Positions 29,451 to 36,662 are shown, numbered from the stretch's first letter. The stretch: 64,000 nucleotides of DNA from Paludibacter sp. (GCA_019163375.1 JAFLKK010000022.1:62001-126000); one strand, 5' to 3'. The notes: a model not told the origin generated them from the letters alone. Numbers and translations are program-made.

Positions 29451-29965
29451 GTATAATTATTAATATTAATATTCCCTTATTCAATAAGCAGCTTAATCAG
29501 TTAACAGTTGTCAGTAAACAGTAAGCTATTTCTTATTTCTTTCCTTTGCCTCCGCCTTAGCCTCTACCTTAGCCTTTCGCAAAAAAACGTTCAAAGATAC
29601 AAAGAATTTTTAGTTTGTATGAAATGTGAAATTCATTTTAGAGTAAATTAAAACAATTCAAGCACAAAGCGATACTAAAGTGCGGATATTAACTACAAAT
29701 TAACCGAACAGCTGGTACTTTCGTGCAATTAGAATTAGTTTGAATAAAAACAAGTGCCCTTTGTTTTTATTATGGAAGATCGAGATAAGCTAACTGAAGA
29801 TAATTAAATGGTAACCTTTTCGACATTCTGACATGATTCTGATTCAATTCTGACTCAATTCTGTTGTAATTCTGTTGTAATTCTGACATGATTATAAAAA
29901 TTCAGAATTGCTATTTTTTTCATCCCTACACCAAACTCACATTCATTAAATAATTAGTAGATTAA
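29451..29965. other. Divergent intergenic region with short repeats
   Basis: The gap holds no gene. It contains a candidate -7 box for the DUF2723 gene (TATCTTTG, minus strand, 29592-29599), short repeated words (ccttagcct), and six 11-bp tandem units at 29825-29890. The nitrilase promoter begins at its right end. Confidence 0.6.
29825..29890. repeat. 11-bp tandem repeat, six units
   Basis: Six consecutive 11-bp units all begin ATTCTG: ATTCTGACATG, ATTCTGATTCA, ATTCTGACTCA, ATTCTGTTGTA twice, and ATTCTGACATG. An inverted half unit (TTCAGAAT) follows. The period is close to one helical turn, and the array lies about 75 nt upstream of the nitrilase -33 box. Confidence 0.85.
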
Positions 29966-29996
29966 TTGCTGCTGTTAATAATCTTTTGTAGATTTG
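29966..29996 (+). promoter_or_regulatory. Promoter of the nitrilase-family gene
   Basis: TTG followed by 20 nt and TAGATTTG matches the Bacteroidetes consensus. The transcript would start near 30003, which excludes the upstream in-frame ATG at 29966 and supports the ATG at 30014. Confidence 0.6.
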
Positions 29997-30013
29997 CAAA
30001 AAAAAACGGAACC

Positions 30014-30742
30014 ATGAAAATTTGTATTGCACAAACCAGTCCCAACAAAGGAGACATCGCAAAAAACATAGAGCAACATGTGGCACTCCTCAACATTGCC
30101 ATTACCCAACAGGCTGACCTAGTGATTTTCCCCGAACTTTCGCTCACCGGTTACGAACCGACCTTGGCTCCGGAATTGGCTACCACGCAAGAAGACAAAA
30201 GATTGGATATTTTCCAAGAGATTTCGGATAAAAACAAAATCGTCATTGGTGTTGGACTACCTACCAAAGATAACGGTCAACTCTTTATCAGCATGATTAT
30301 CTTTCAACCCGGCAAAGAACGGCTCACTTACTCCAAACAATACCTCTACCACACCGAAGTGGGTATTTTTACAGCGGGCACAGAACAACTTTTTCTGAAT
30401 GTAGCCGACAGCATCGTTGCACCGGCTATTTGCTATGAATTATCGAACCCCAAACATGCCGAACAAGCACATAAAAACAATGCCAACATTTATATAGCGA
30501 GTGTACTGAACTCGGTTACCGGAGTGGATGGTGATATGCAGAAACTATCGGCCATTGCAGCGAAATACAATATGACTACTTTTCTGGCTAACTACGTAGG
30601 GACATCCGGTGGATACCAATGTGCGGGTAAATCATCGGTTTGGAATAAGGAAGGAAAACTGATAGGACAACTGGATGATAAAAATGAAGGCTTATTAATA
30701 TATAATACTGAAAAACAGGATATAAATACAGAGATACGATAA
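30014..30742 (+). CDS. Carbon-nitrogen hydrolase (nitrilase superfamily)
   Basis: The 242-residue enzyme hydrolyses a C-N bond in an amide or nitrile-like small molecule. The catalytic triad is visible: Glu41 (FPELSLTGYEP), Lys108 (TYSKQYLYH) and Cys140 (APAICYELSNP). There is no signal peptide, so it is cytoplasmic. A longer reading from 29966 would begin inside the promoter and is rejected. The length is on the short side for the family, and the protein stops soon after the beta sandwich core. A 21-bp minisatellite begins 13 nt after the stop codon and stays open in the same frame to 30991. The substrate cannot be read from the sequence. Confidence 0.9.
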   Translation: MKICIAQTSPNKGDIAKNIEQHVALLNIAITQQADLVIFPELSLTGYEPTLAPELATTQEDKRLDIFQEISDKNKIVIGVGLPTKDNGQLFISMIIFQPGKERLTYSKQYLYHTEVGIFTAGTEQLFLNVADSIVAPAICYELSNPKHAEQAHKNNANIYIASVLNSVTGVDGDMQKLSAIAAKYNMTTFLANYVGTSGGYQCAGKSSVWNKEGKLIGQLDDKNEGLLIYNTEKQDINTEIR

Positions 30743-30755
30743 AATTTTAATCCTA

Positions 30756-30965
30756 TCGAAAGGTATAGCAGAGTCATCGAAAGCCCTAGCAGAGACTTCG
30801 AAAGGTATAGCAGAGCGTTCGAAAGACCTAGCAGAGCATTCGAAAGGCATAGTAGAGCCATCGAAAGACCTAGCATAGCTTTCGAAAGGCATAGTAGAGT
30901 CATCGAAAGGCATAGCAGAGCGTTCGAAAGGCATAGCAGGACGTTCGAAAGGCATAGCAGCCAGC
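30756..30965. repeat. 21-bp minisatellite, ten units
   Basis: Ten contiguous 21-bp units start at 30756 and follow the consensus TCGAAAGGCATAGCAGAGCG plus one base; an eleventh, degenerate start follows at 30966. Because 21 is a multiple of three, two frames on the minus strand and one on the plus strand stay open throughout. Read in the frame of the preceding nitrilase gene, the units give the heptad ERHSRAF. There are no spacers, so it is not CRISPR. Confidence 0.9.
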
Positions 30966-31009
30966 TCGTAGGGTATATTCAACAAACTTAAAAATAACTT
31001 ATAGAATGA

Positions 31010-31040
31010 TTGGGGCTATTAAGATTGTTTCATATATTTG
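31010..31040 (+). promoter_or_regulatory. Promoter at the head of the accessory gene array
   Basis: TTGG, a 19-nt spacer and TATATTTG match the Bacteroidetes consensus. No comparable promoter was found in front of the next two genes, so this one may drive the array. Confidence 0.6.
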
Positions 31041-31114
31041 TAGTGTAAAATGAAAAAGCAATACTCTATCTAAGCTAAAGGCATAAAGTAGAGATAGGTA
31101 TAACTCTGCTATAG

Positions 31115-31168
31115 TGCAGTAGAATAGACATATATTAGTGTTAGCAGCAAGCCGATAAAAAAGAAAAC
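31115..31168 (+). repeat. Pre-gene module, copy 1
   Basis: TGCAGTAGAATA, then CATATATTAGTGTTAGCAGC and AAAAAAGAAAAC. Similar ordered words recur at 32136-32170 and 32993-33045, each time upstream of a plus-strand gene. Confidence 0.55.
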
Positions 31169-31262
31169 TACTACGACATGGTGAAACTTGAGCTAAGGCA
31201 GAAAACTACTGAAAAGAAATAAAAATTAGAAAAAGGGCCTTAGCCGAGAGTGAAATCACAAC

Positions 31263-32033
31263 ATGAAGCATATTAAAAAAAAGTTTAGATACGAAGATTC
31301 TGATTTATTAATTGAATTAAAAAAATCAAGAAACACATTAACGTTCAATATCGACAGTAAAATTGATCGTCGAATCTTAAAAGATAACTATGTCTTAATG
31401 AAACATAATTCAGGCAGAGAAGTGTTAAGTTTTCCAATGAAATTCAAAAACGATACTTTTTTAGTTCCAATACCCGATTACACTTTAATGTTTTATAATC
31501 ATGCTTATTTATTGAAACCGTCATTAATCAACACTAAAGACAAATTACTAAAAGCTCTGCGAAAAAGAAGTAGTGAAAGAACACTTTGTGACTATGAAAT
31601 ATATACTTATTTTGGACATCTTAGTAGTTTTATCTTCAACTTATACTGTTCTCTTGAATCTTATGTAAATAAATGTATCTCTCAACGTTGCATCAAAGTA
31701 TCTAAACAAAAAGATAAAATTGAACTTATCGAACCTCAAAAAAACATCTCACTGTTTGATAAATTTAAAATTATATTTCCACAAATTTACGACTCTAAAA
31801 ACTTTTGGTCTGAACACACACAATATTATCAATGTATAGTTGATTTACATAATTTAAGGGATGAATTGGCACATACTAAAGCTGATAATGATTTTAATAA
31901 GACAGCTGAAGTAGATTTATTTCAACGTTTAGTGAGTTTTAATCCAGAAGGAAGTTTAATTGCAGTTAGAAAGTTAATCGACCATTATACACCTGGATAT
32001 ATGGTGAATTGTGATTGTGAAGAGGATTTCTAA
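31263..32033 (+). CDS. HEPN-like protein of unknown function
   Basis: I do not recognise a named family for this 256-residue protein. Residues 110-256 are mostly helical, and LHNLRDELAHTKAD at about 195-208 contains Arg199-x4-His204, the RX4-6H motif of HEPN domains, many of which are RNases in toxin-antitoxin and defence systems. Residues 1-100 are basic and beta-rich (RILKDNYVLMKHNSGREVL), perhaps an RNA- or ligand-binding part. The gene is AT-rich compared with its chromosomal neighbours. It is the first gene behind the consensus promoter at 31010. A toxin partner was not found, so an RNase or defence role is only a hypothesis. Confidence 0.6.
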   Translation: MKHIKKKFRYEDSDLLIELKKSRNTLTFNIDSKIDRRILKDNYVLMKHNSGREVLSFPMKFKNDTFLVPIPDYTLMFYNHAYLLKPSLINTKDKLLKALRKRSSERTLCDYEIYTYFGHLSSFIFNLYCSLESYVNKCISQRCIKVSKQKDKIELIEPQKNISLFDKFKIIFPQIYDSKNFWSEHTQYYQCIVDLHNLRDELAHTKADNDFNKTAEVDLFQRLVSFNPEGSLIAVRKLIDHYTPGYMVNCDCEEDF

Positions 32034-32039
32034 AAAACA

Positions 32040-32051
32040 GGGCTTAAGCCC
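32040..32051. terminator. Short palindrome after the HEPN-like gene
   Basis: GGGCTTAAGCCC is a perfect 12-bp palindrome 6 nt beyond the stop codon. The stem would be short and no U-tract follows directly, so termination is doubtful. Confidence 0.3.
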
Positions 32052-32078
32052 ACTCTTATAAAAAAATAAATACAATCG

Positions 32079-32111
32079 ATCTGTTGAGTGTAGCGTGTAT
32101 TTTTGGCGAAG
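32079..32111 (+). repeat. Truncated copy of the hairpin repeat
   Basis: About 32 nt (CTGTTGAGTGTAGCGTG, then TTTGGCGAAG) match the first part of the two longer repeats at 32768 and 33657. The copy breaks off in a run of T. Confidence 0.7.
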
Positions 32112-32135
32112 TTTTTTTTTGTTTGGCGAAAGAAG

Positions 32136-32170
32136 GTATATTGGTATTAGCAGCAATATAATAAAAAACA
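32136..32170 (+). repeat. Pre-gene module, copy 2
   Basis: GGTATATTGGTATTAGCAGC followed by AATATAATAAAAAACA resembles copy 1 at 31115. It lies about 40 nt before the next start codon. Confidence 0.5.
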
Positions 32171-32207
32171 TTTAATTAACCGCAGTTTCATTTAAAAGAA
32201 AAATATT

Positions 32208-32756
32208 ATGATTTACTATTTAGCTCCTCTTTTTATTGGTTCAGTTGTAGGTTGGATGCTTTACTATTTTATGCGAAAATATAAGGTATTTAGCCCACAG
32301 ACTTTGGTAGCCACAATTTCCGCTTTTTTGGGTGGAGAGGGTCTAAACTTTCTTATTTCATTTAAAGAAAAAAGTTATCCATTTGATTTATGGTATTTAT
32401 TTGGTGTAGGGATTGGGTTCTTTGTATACGCAATTTATGTAGGCATATTATCAATCTTATTTGTCAATGGAAAAATTAAAAATATATTTAAGTTTGAAGC
32501 TACTGCATCTTGTGGAATAAACAGTATCCAAATTTTTGAGGAATTTGAAAAATTAGAAAAATTTATAGAATTTGAAAAGCTTCTTCATGAGTGGGATAAA
32601 CATAAAATAGATGATGTTGTGCTAGTCAAAAGATTAAATCGAGTTAATTATTTAAAATCTGATTATTACCGCGATGTAAAAAGTGGCAAAGTTGAATTTG
32701 ATCAATCTTTGATGGATAGATTTGAAGATTCAAAAGCATTCGACGAATTTAAATGA
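32208..32756 (+). CDS. Orphan membrane protein with cytoplasmic tail
   Basis: I do not recognise this 182-residue protein. It begins with a membrane span (about residues 3-22, YLAPLFIGSVVGWMLYYF) and has two further hydrophobic stretches at about 33-50 and 63-87 (LFGVGIGFFVYAIYVGILSI). Residues 100-182 are charged and helical, rich in Glu, Lys and Asp (FEEFEKLEKFIEFEKLLHEW), so a soluble tail is likely. It is AT-rich and lies between repeat modules in a same-strand array after a HEPN-like gene. No function can be assigned. Confidence 0.65.
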   Translation: MIYYLAPLFIGSVVGWMLYYFMRKYKVFSPQTLVATISAFLGGEGLNFLISFKEKSYPFDLWYLFGVGIGFFVYAIYVGILSILFVNGKIKNIFKFEATASCGINSIQIFEEFEKLEKFIEFEKLLHEWDKHKIDDVVLVKRLNRVNYLKSDYYRDVKSGKVEFDQSLMDRFEDSKAFDEFK

Positions 32757-32767
32757 ATATAATCAAT

Positions 32768-32907
32768 CTCTGTTGAGTGTAGCATGTGTGTTTGGCGAAG
32801 CGTCCCGCTTCGTCAAAGCTAAAAGTAAGCCTTTGGCTTGTATATCAGAAAATAAACAGTTGTAGAAAGTATGGAAAGCAGGAGCTTTCCTTCCGTCAAT
32901 GGGCGGA
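32768..32907 (+). repeat. 140-bp hairpin repeat, copy A
   Basis: This copy aligns over its whole length with the one at 33657-33794, with few mismatches and a 2-nt length difference. It contains three small hairpins: GCGAAGCG-TCC-CGCTTCGT (32795-32813), AAGCC-TTT-GGCTT (32827-32839) and GGAAAGC-AGGA-GCTTTCC (32873-32890). Confidence 0.9.
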
Positions 32908-32992
32908 CAAGTTCTAACTTAGACATAGCGGAACGCTATGCCAAACATCGATACCATCATTGATTTACGAAATGGCGAAGGAAGAAGAATAT

Positions 32993-33045
32993 GTGCAGTA
33001 GAATAAGTATATATATTGGGGTTATGCGTCAGTGTAAAAAGAAAC
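32993..33045 (+). repeat. Pre-gene module, copy 3
   Basis: GTGCAGTAGAATAAG, TATATATTGGGGTTATGCGT and AAAAAGAAAC follow in the same order as in copy 1. It ends 15 nt before the next start codon. Confidence 0.55.
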
Positions 33046-33060
33046 TAAGAAAAATATTCT

Positions 33061-33633
33061 ATGCGCGACATGGAAAATCAAATGAAAGATAGAATCCAAA
33101 TATTAGCTGACGAATTGAGTCAGACTGAAAGAAAATACGGAGGGTTTATTGTTGAACGATTATCAAAAGAAGATCGTTGGTGGTTGGTGTTTTTCTTCCT
33201 GATAACTATATTAGATAATGTGGCTGTATTGTATGACCGCCCACTAGGCCCGTGGTTGAGTTACCCAGTTCCGGGAATACTCAGTTTGTGTCTTATTTGG
33301 ACTCCAATGGGACAGCGATTTGTTCGATTCAATTATTCTATTATCTGGTTGATTTTTGTTCTGAAATTTGCAGTTGTTGACTATCTTATTTTACACTACA
33401 GTTCGGTGTGTTTACTACCCTTATATTGTTTTGTCGAATATCAGGTTATCCGTTATTTATTCTGGAGATGGGAGAAGCAGGATTTCATACCAGTATTTAT
33501 CACAAGAGGTTGGTCTAGAAGAACGTCAGAACTTGTAAAACGAACAGCAACCCCAAAAGATAATATTTATATGTTTGCTATACATTTTATTGGGATAATT
33601 GGGATTGTGTTGATTACATCGAATTCAAGGTAA
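33061..33633 (+). CDS. Orphan four-span membrane protein
   Basis: The 190-residue protein is not one I recognise. An amphipathic N-terminal helix (about residues 1-38, rich in Lys, Glu and Asp) precedes four hydrophobic segments at about 41-56 (WWLVFFFLITILDNVAVL), 67-80, 92-120 (IIWLIFVLKFAVVDYLIL) and 168-186 (FAIHFIGIIGIVLI). A basic loop (RGWSRRTSELVKRTATPK) precedes the last span. A second Met at residue 4 is an alternative start. It is flanked on both sides by the 140-bp hairpin repeats, so the gene plus one repeat forms a cassette-like unit. Confidence 0.65.
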   Translation: MRDMENQMKDRIQILADELSQTERKYGGFIVERLSKEDRWWLVFFFLITILDNVAVLYDRPLGPWLSYPVPGILSLCLIWTPMGQRFVRFNYSIIWLIFVLKFAVVDYLILHYSSVCLLPLYCFVEYQVIRYLFWRWEKQDFIPVFITRGWSRRTSELVKRTATPKDNIYMFAIHFIGIIGIVLITSNSR

Positions 33634-33656
33634 ACATAGAACAAGAAGTTTAAACA

Positions 33657-33794
33657 CTCTGTTAAGTGTAGCGTGTATGTGGCGAAGCGTCCCGTTTCGT
33701 CAATGCTAAAAGCAAGACTTTAGCTTGCTTATCAGAAAATAGACAGTTGTGGAAAGTATGGAAAGCAGGAGCTTTCCTTCCGTCAATGGACGGA
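33657..33794 (+). repeat. 140-bp hairpin repeat, copy B
   Basis: This is the second full copy. The first hairpin is GCGAAGCG-TCC-CGTTTCGT, the second a longer AAGCAAG/CTTGCTT stem, and the third GGAAAGC-AGGA-GCTTTCC is identical to that in copy A. The second stem has changed on both sides relative to copy A while staying paired, which suggests that structure is maintained. Confidence 0.9.
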
Positions 33795-33864
33795 TTCTGA
33801 TTCTGACAACTTGCAGAATAAGTAAATAAGTGGATAAATAAAAATATTTTCAACACTGTAGCGC

Positions 33865-34698
33865 ATGACAAACTACTTAAATAAAAAAATAGATTACCTG
33901 CAACCGGACATAACCAATACTTGTGACGAATTGCCGTTATGGTCTTCGGCGTTCGGGTTGCTGCTCCTCGACAACTTCCCTATCGGTGAATATTCCCATT
34001 ATCTGGATATTGGTTGTGCTACGGGCTTTCCGTTGATAGAGATAGCGCAACGGCTGGGAAATAAATGTACTTCCGTTGGCATGGATCCATGGACGGAAGC
34101 TGTAAAAAGAACGGCTACAAAAATCAACACCCTGCAACTTAAAAACATATCAGTGATTGAAGGCGATGCTTCCATCGTTCCATTTCCCAATCAGCACTTC
34201 GATCTGATCACCTCCAATTTGGGGATAAACAATTTCGAATGTCCTGCCAAAGTAGTATCTGAATGTCACAGAGTGTTAAAACAAAATGGTTCGTTGTGTC
34301 TGACAACGAACTTAACCGGTACGTTTACTGAATTTTACGAAGTATACCGTGAAACCTTACACGAACTTGGATTTGAAAAATACCTCGCCTCTTTTTCCGA
34401 GCATGTGAATCATAGAGGAACGGAAGCATCGGTGACTGAACTGTTGGATAAGCATGATTTTCAAATCAAGAATATCGTCAGATCGACCTATAACATGAGG
34501 TTTTTAAACGGTAGCGCATTTTTAAATCACTCTTTTATCGTTATGGCCTTTCTCGGTTCGTGGAAAAACATGTTTGACGAAAGGGATAAACAAATATTCT
34601 TTGAGACTTTTGAGAAAAATCTGAATGCATTTTCAAAAATCAAAGGTGAATTAAAACTAACAGTTCCAATGTTATATCTGGAATGTGTAAAGAAATAA
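33865..34698 (+). CDS. Class I SAM-dependent methyltransferase
   Basis: The 277-residue protein has a Rossmann methyltransferase core. Motif I is YLDIGCATGFPLIEIA (residues about 46-61), an acidic residue ends the next strand (GMDPW, near 74), and motif post-I/II is seen in IEGDASIVPFPNQHFDLITS near residues 93-113. It belongs to the methyltransferase type 11 group (UbiE-like), in which substrates range from lipids to small molecules. The ATG overlaps a GTAGCGCATGAC word resembling the ends of the pre-gene modules of the preceding genes. The substrate is unknown. It is the fourth gene of the accessory array. Confidence 0.85.
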   Translation: MTNYLNKKIDYLQPDITNTCDELPLWSSAFGLLLLDNFPIGEYSHYLDIGCATGFPLIEIAQRLGNKCTSVGMDPWTEAVKRTATKINTLQLKNISVIEGDASIVPFPNQHFDLITSNLGINNFECPAKVVSECHRVLKQNGSLCLTTNLTGTFTEFYEVYRETLHELGFEKYLASFSEHVNHRGTEASVTELLDKHDFQIKNIVRSTYNMRFLNGSAFLNHSFIVMAFLGSWKNMFDERDKQIFFETFEKNLNAFSKIKGELKLTVPMLYLECVKK

Positions 34699-34700
34699 CG

Positions 34701-34753
34701 AGCTATCGGTAGCTAAGCAGTTTAGTCGAGGTACTGAAGTCGACAGCTTGTCG
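34701..34753 (+). repeat. Micro-hairpins after the methyltransferase gene
   Basis: Two small perfect stem-loops, AGCTA-TCGG-TAGCT (34701-34714) and CGACA-GCT-TGTCG (34741-34753), lie directly after the stop codon. Their size resembles that of the hairpins in the 140-bp repeats, but the sequence is different. Confidence 0.5.
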
Positions 34754-34927
34754 TTCGGAAAAGTATTTAGTGGGCTTTAATAGTTTTTTTTGAAATTAAG
34801 TAAATATTTCCTACCCTAGGGCATGATTTTTGCTTAAATTACACCTGCAAATGCAAAAAAAACTTCGCATTGCATATCAAAACAAACAACAGTATAAACC
34901 AACCACTACTTAAAAAAGTTATCTATT

Positions 34928-35650
34928 ATGCGACTACCCCTTTATTCCTGTTTATTCATTTTATTCTCATTCATCTTTATCTCGTGTGACCGAAACGAAG
35001 TGGCACTCGAAAAATCGCAGACAATCCGCACCGACAGTTTCTATTTATCGTGTAAAATAAACGGAGAAAGACTTGTACTCCAATCTCCTACTACAGCGGC
35101 AGATGGAGGTGGGTTTTACATTCAACGACTCTACAAGCTAAACAACAATCCTAAAGATTCGATAATCATAGGTCAGTACTATGATTACAGTTCACCTAAT
35201 TATGAAATAAGTATTGGGTTCAGCAAATGCTTACTTCTTGATACAGTTATTGCTAAAGGCTTTTCGTATCCTGATTGCAAAAAACAGATTTTCAAAACCG
35301 GTAAAGCCATATCACAGTTTATGCCACCTTATTTGGCAGTAGAAAGTCTGACCTCAAAATATACAGGGTTTTATATTACTATATTGGACCGTAAAACCAA
35401 TATCAAATACAAAAGTTATTATGACAAGATGTCCGAGTATGACAATTCGGGACAATACAATTACTTTTTGGCAAAATCCACTTATGATATTTCAAAGTCC
35501 ATGCAGTTGTATCCTCTCCATAGATCGGAATCGATTAGCGCATGGTTTATTGAATCCACATTCAATTGCGTATTGTACGATTTCGATAACGACAGCCCAA
35601 AGCCAAGCACCACGCTATTGACGGACGGAGTTCTAAGAGGCAGCTTTTGA
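34928..35650 (+). CDS. Lipoprotein of unknown function
   Basis: The 240-residue protein starts with a lipoprotein signal (lipobox FIFISCDRNE, Cys near residue 20). The mature part is beta-rich, with FYLSCKINGERLVLQSPT near residue 38, a pattern common in small Bacteroidetes lipoproteins of about this size. No domain is recognised. The gene lies 229 nt after the methyltransferase gene; that gap shows a near-palindromic TGCAAATGC/GCATTGCA pair but no clear promoter. It is in the accessory plus-strand run. Confidence 0.75.
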   Translation: MRLPLYSCLFILFSFIFISCDRNEVALEKSQTIRTDSFYLSCKINGERLVLQSPTTAADGGGFYIQRLYKLNNNPKDSIIIGQYYDYSSPNYEISIGFSKCLLLDTVIAKGFSYPDCKKQIFKTGKAISQFMPPYLAVESLTSKYTGFYITILDRKTNIKYKSYYDKMSEYDNSGQYNYFLAKSTYDISKSMQLYPLHRSESISAWFIESTFNCVLYDFDNDSPKPSTTLLTDGVLRGSF

Positions 35651-35776
35651 TCCGTTTCAATTTCGAAGTCAATTGGTTCTTAGTTTAATTTGATTGGAAT
35701 CATAACGTTTCAGAGAACAAATTATCAATTAAACTATTTACATACGAATAAGTATAAATTTAAATAAACGAATAAT

Positions 35777-36232
35777 ATGATAACAATAAATGAATTCAAA
35801 ATAATAGGAATCTCGGTAAAAACGACTAACAAAAACAATCAATCAGCACAAGACATTGGTAAGCTTTGGCAACAATTTTACATGGAAAACCTATTTGACA
35901 AAACACCAAACAAATTATGTAATGACATTTATTCAATATATACCGATTATAAATCGGACTTTACAGACGAATATACAACAATTATTGGGGTTAAAGTAAG
36001 CAGTTTGGAAAATATTCCGACAGGACTTATCGGGAGACAATTTCCTTCTGACAATTTTGTAAAATACACAGCAAAAGGATTGATGCCAAAAGCAATTGTT
36101 GAGGTATGGACAGACATTTGGAAAAAAGACAAAGAGCTCGATCGGAAATACACGTATGATTTTGAGGTGTATGGCGAAAAATCTCAGAATGGAGAGAATT
36201 CTGAAGTTGAAATATACATTGCATCCAAATAA
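35777..36232 (+). CDS. GyrI-like / effector-binding domain protein
   Basis: The 151-residue protein resembles stand-alone GyrI-like (SOUL/AraC effector-binding) domains, which bind small hydrophobic molecules in regulators and drug-responsive proteins. Family-like features are FKIIGISVKTTN near the start, IGKLWQQFYMENLFDKTPN near residue 27, the TIIGVKVSSLENIPTG strand near residue 66 and a C-terminal YDFEVYGEKSQN followed by EVEIYIASK. There is no DNA-binding domain and no signal peptide. It is AT-rich. Ligand and role are unknown. Confidence 0.75.
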   Translation: MITINEFKIIGISVKTTNKNNQSAQDIGKLWQQFYMENLFDKTPNKLCNDIYSIYTDYKSDFTDEYTTIIGVKVSSLENIPTGLIGRQFPSDNFVKYTAKGLMPKAIVEVWTDIWKKDKELDRKYTYDFEVYGEKSQNGENSEVEIYIASK

Positions 36233-36353
36233 AGATACCAAATGGTGTATTATTGCCGATCAATATTCGCCTGCACCAAACTAAAATAAAGTCAATAACT
36301 GCATAGACATTGTATTTATGCAGTATAAATATCAACAAATAAAACGAAAAATT

Positions 36354-36662
36354 ATGTCAGTAAAAGCAGCATTTATTTTTATAGCTCCGGAGAATGATTA
36401 TAAGATCCATCGAACAGTTATTGATTCTCCGGTAGTAAAACTATCAGTTGTTGGAGTAGAAAACTATGAAGAAGCTCAAGAGGTAGCTTTACAATTAGTT
36501 AATGAGGGTATTACAGCCATCGAATTATGTGCAGGTTTTGGAACAGAAGGCACAGCACTTGTTGCTAAAGCCGTTGGCGATAAAGCTATTGTTGGAGTTG
36601 TCCGTTTTGATTTACACCCGGCATTTAATCATCAAAGTGGCGATAAGTTATTTCAGGCTTAA
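36354..36662 (+). CDS. DUF6506 family protein
   Basis: Reading from the ATG at 36354 gives 102 residues beginning MSVKAAFIFIAPENDYKIHR. This start is preferred because the twelve residues added by the ATG at 36318 are Lys/Gln-rich and unlike the family start. The sequence fits DUF6506, small proteins with repeated Gly/Ala-rich helices (GITAIELCAGFGTEGTALV). No function is established. There is no export signal. It lies between a GyrI-like gene and a small secreted protein gene on the same strand. Confidence 0.75.
   Translation: MSVKAAFIFIAPENDYKIHRTVIDSPVVKLSVVGVENYEEAQEVALQLVNEGITAIELCAGFGTEGTALVAKAVGDKAIVGVVRFDLHPAFNHQSGDKLFQA

Larger units (their letters stand above)
30992..31262 (+). other. 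Leader region of the accessory gene array
   Basis: The gap carries a strong consensus promoter (31010-31040) and then a leader of about 215 nt. The leader has two very short frames (seven codons from 31050 and fourteen from 31179), a small hairpin (CTGCTATAGTGCAG, 31107-31120) and one copy of the module that also precedes the next two genes. Confidence 0.5.
32757..33060 (+). other. Repeat-filled spacer between two orphan membrane genes
   Basis: The 304-nt gap has no gene. It is nearly filled by the 140-bp hairpin repeat (32768-32907), one further perfect hairpin (CATAGCG GAA CGCTATG, 32924-32940) and the pre-gene module at 32993-33045. Confidence 0.75.

Noticed and set aside
30756-30965. CRISPR array
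   Set aside because: The units are directly adjacent with no spacers, and no cas gene is in the window.
30592-30985. Minus-strand open frames with heptad repeats (LCLSNAL and FERSAMP types) over the minisatellite
   Set aside because: A 21-bp unit without stops in a frame yields such open frames automatically. No ribosome site or non-repeat domain supports a protein.
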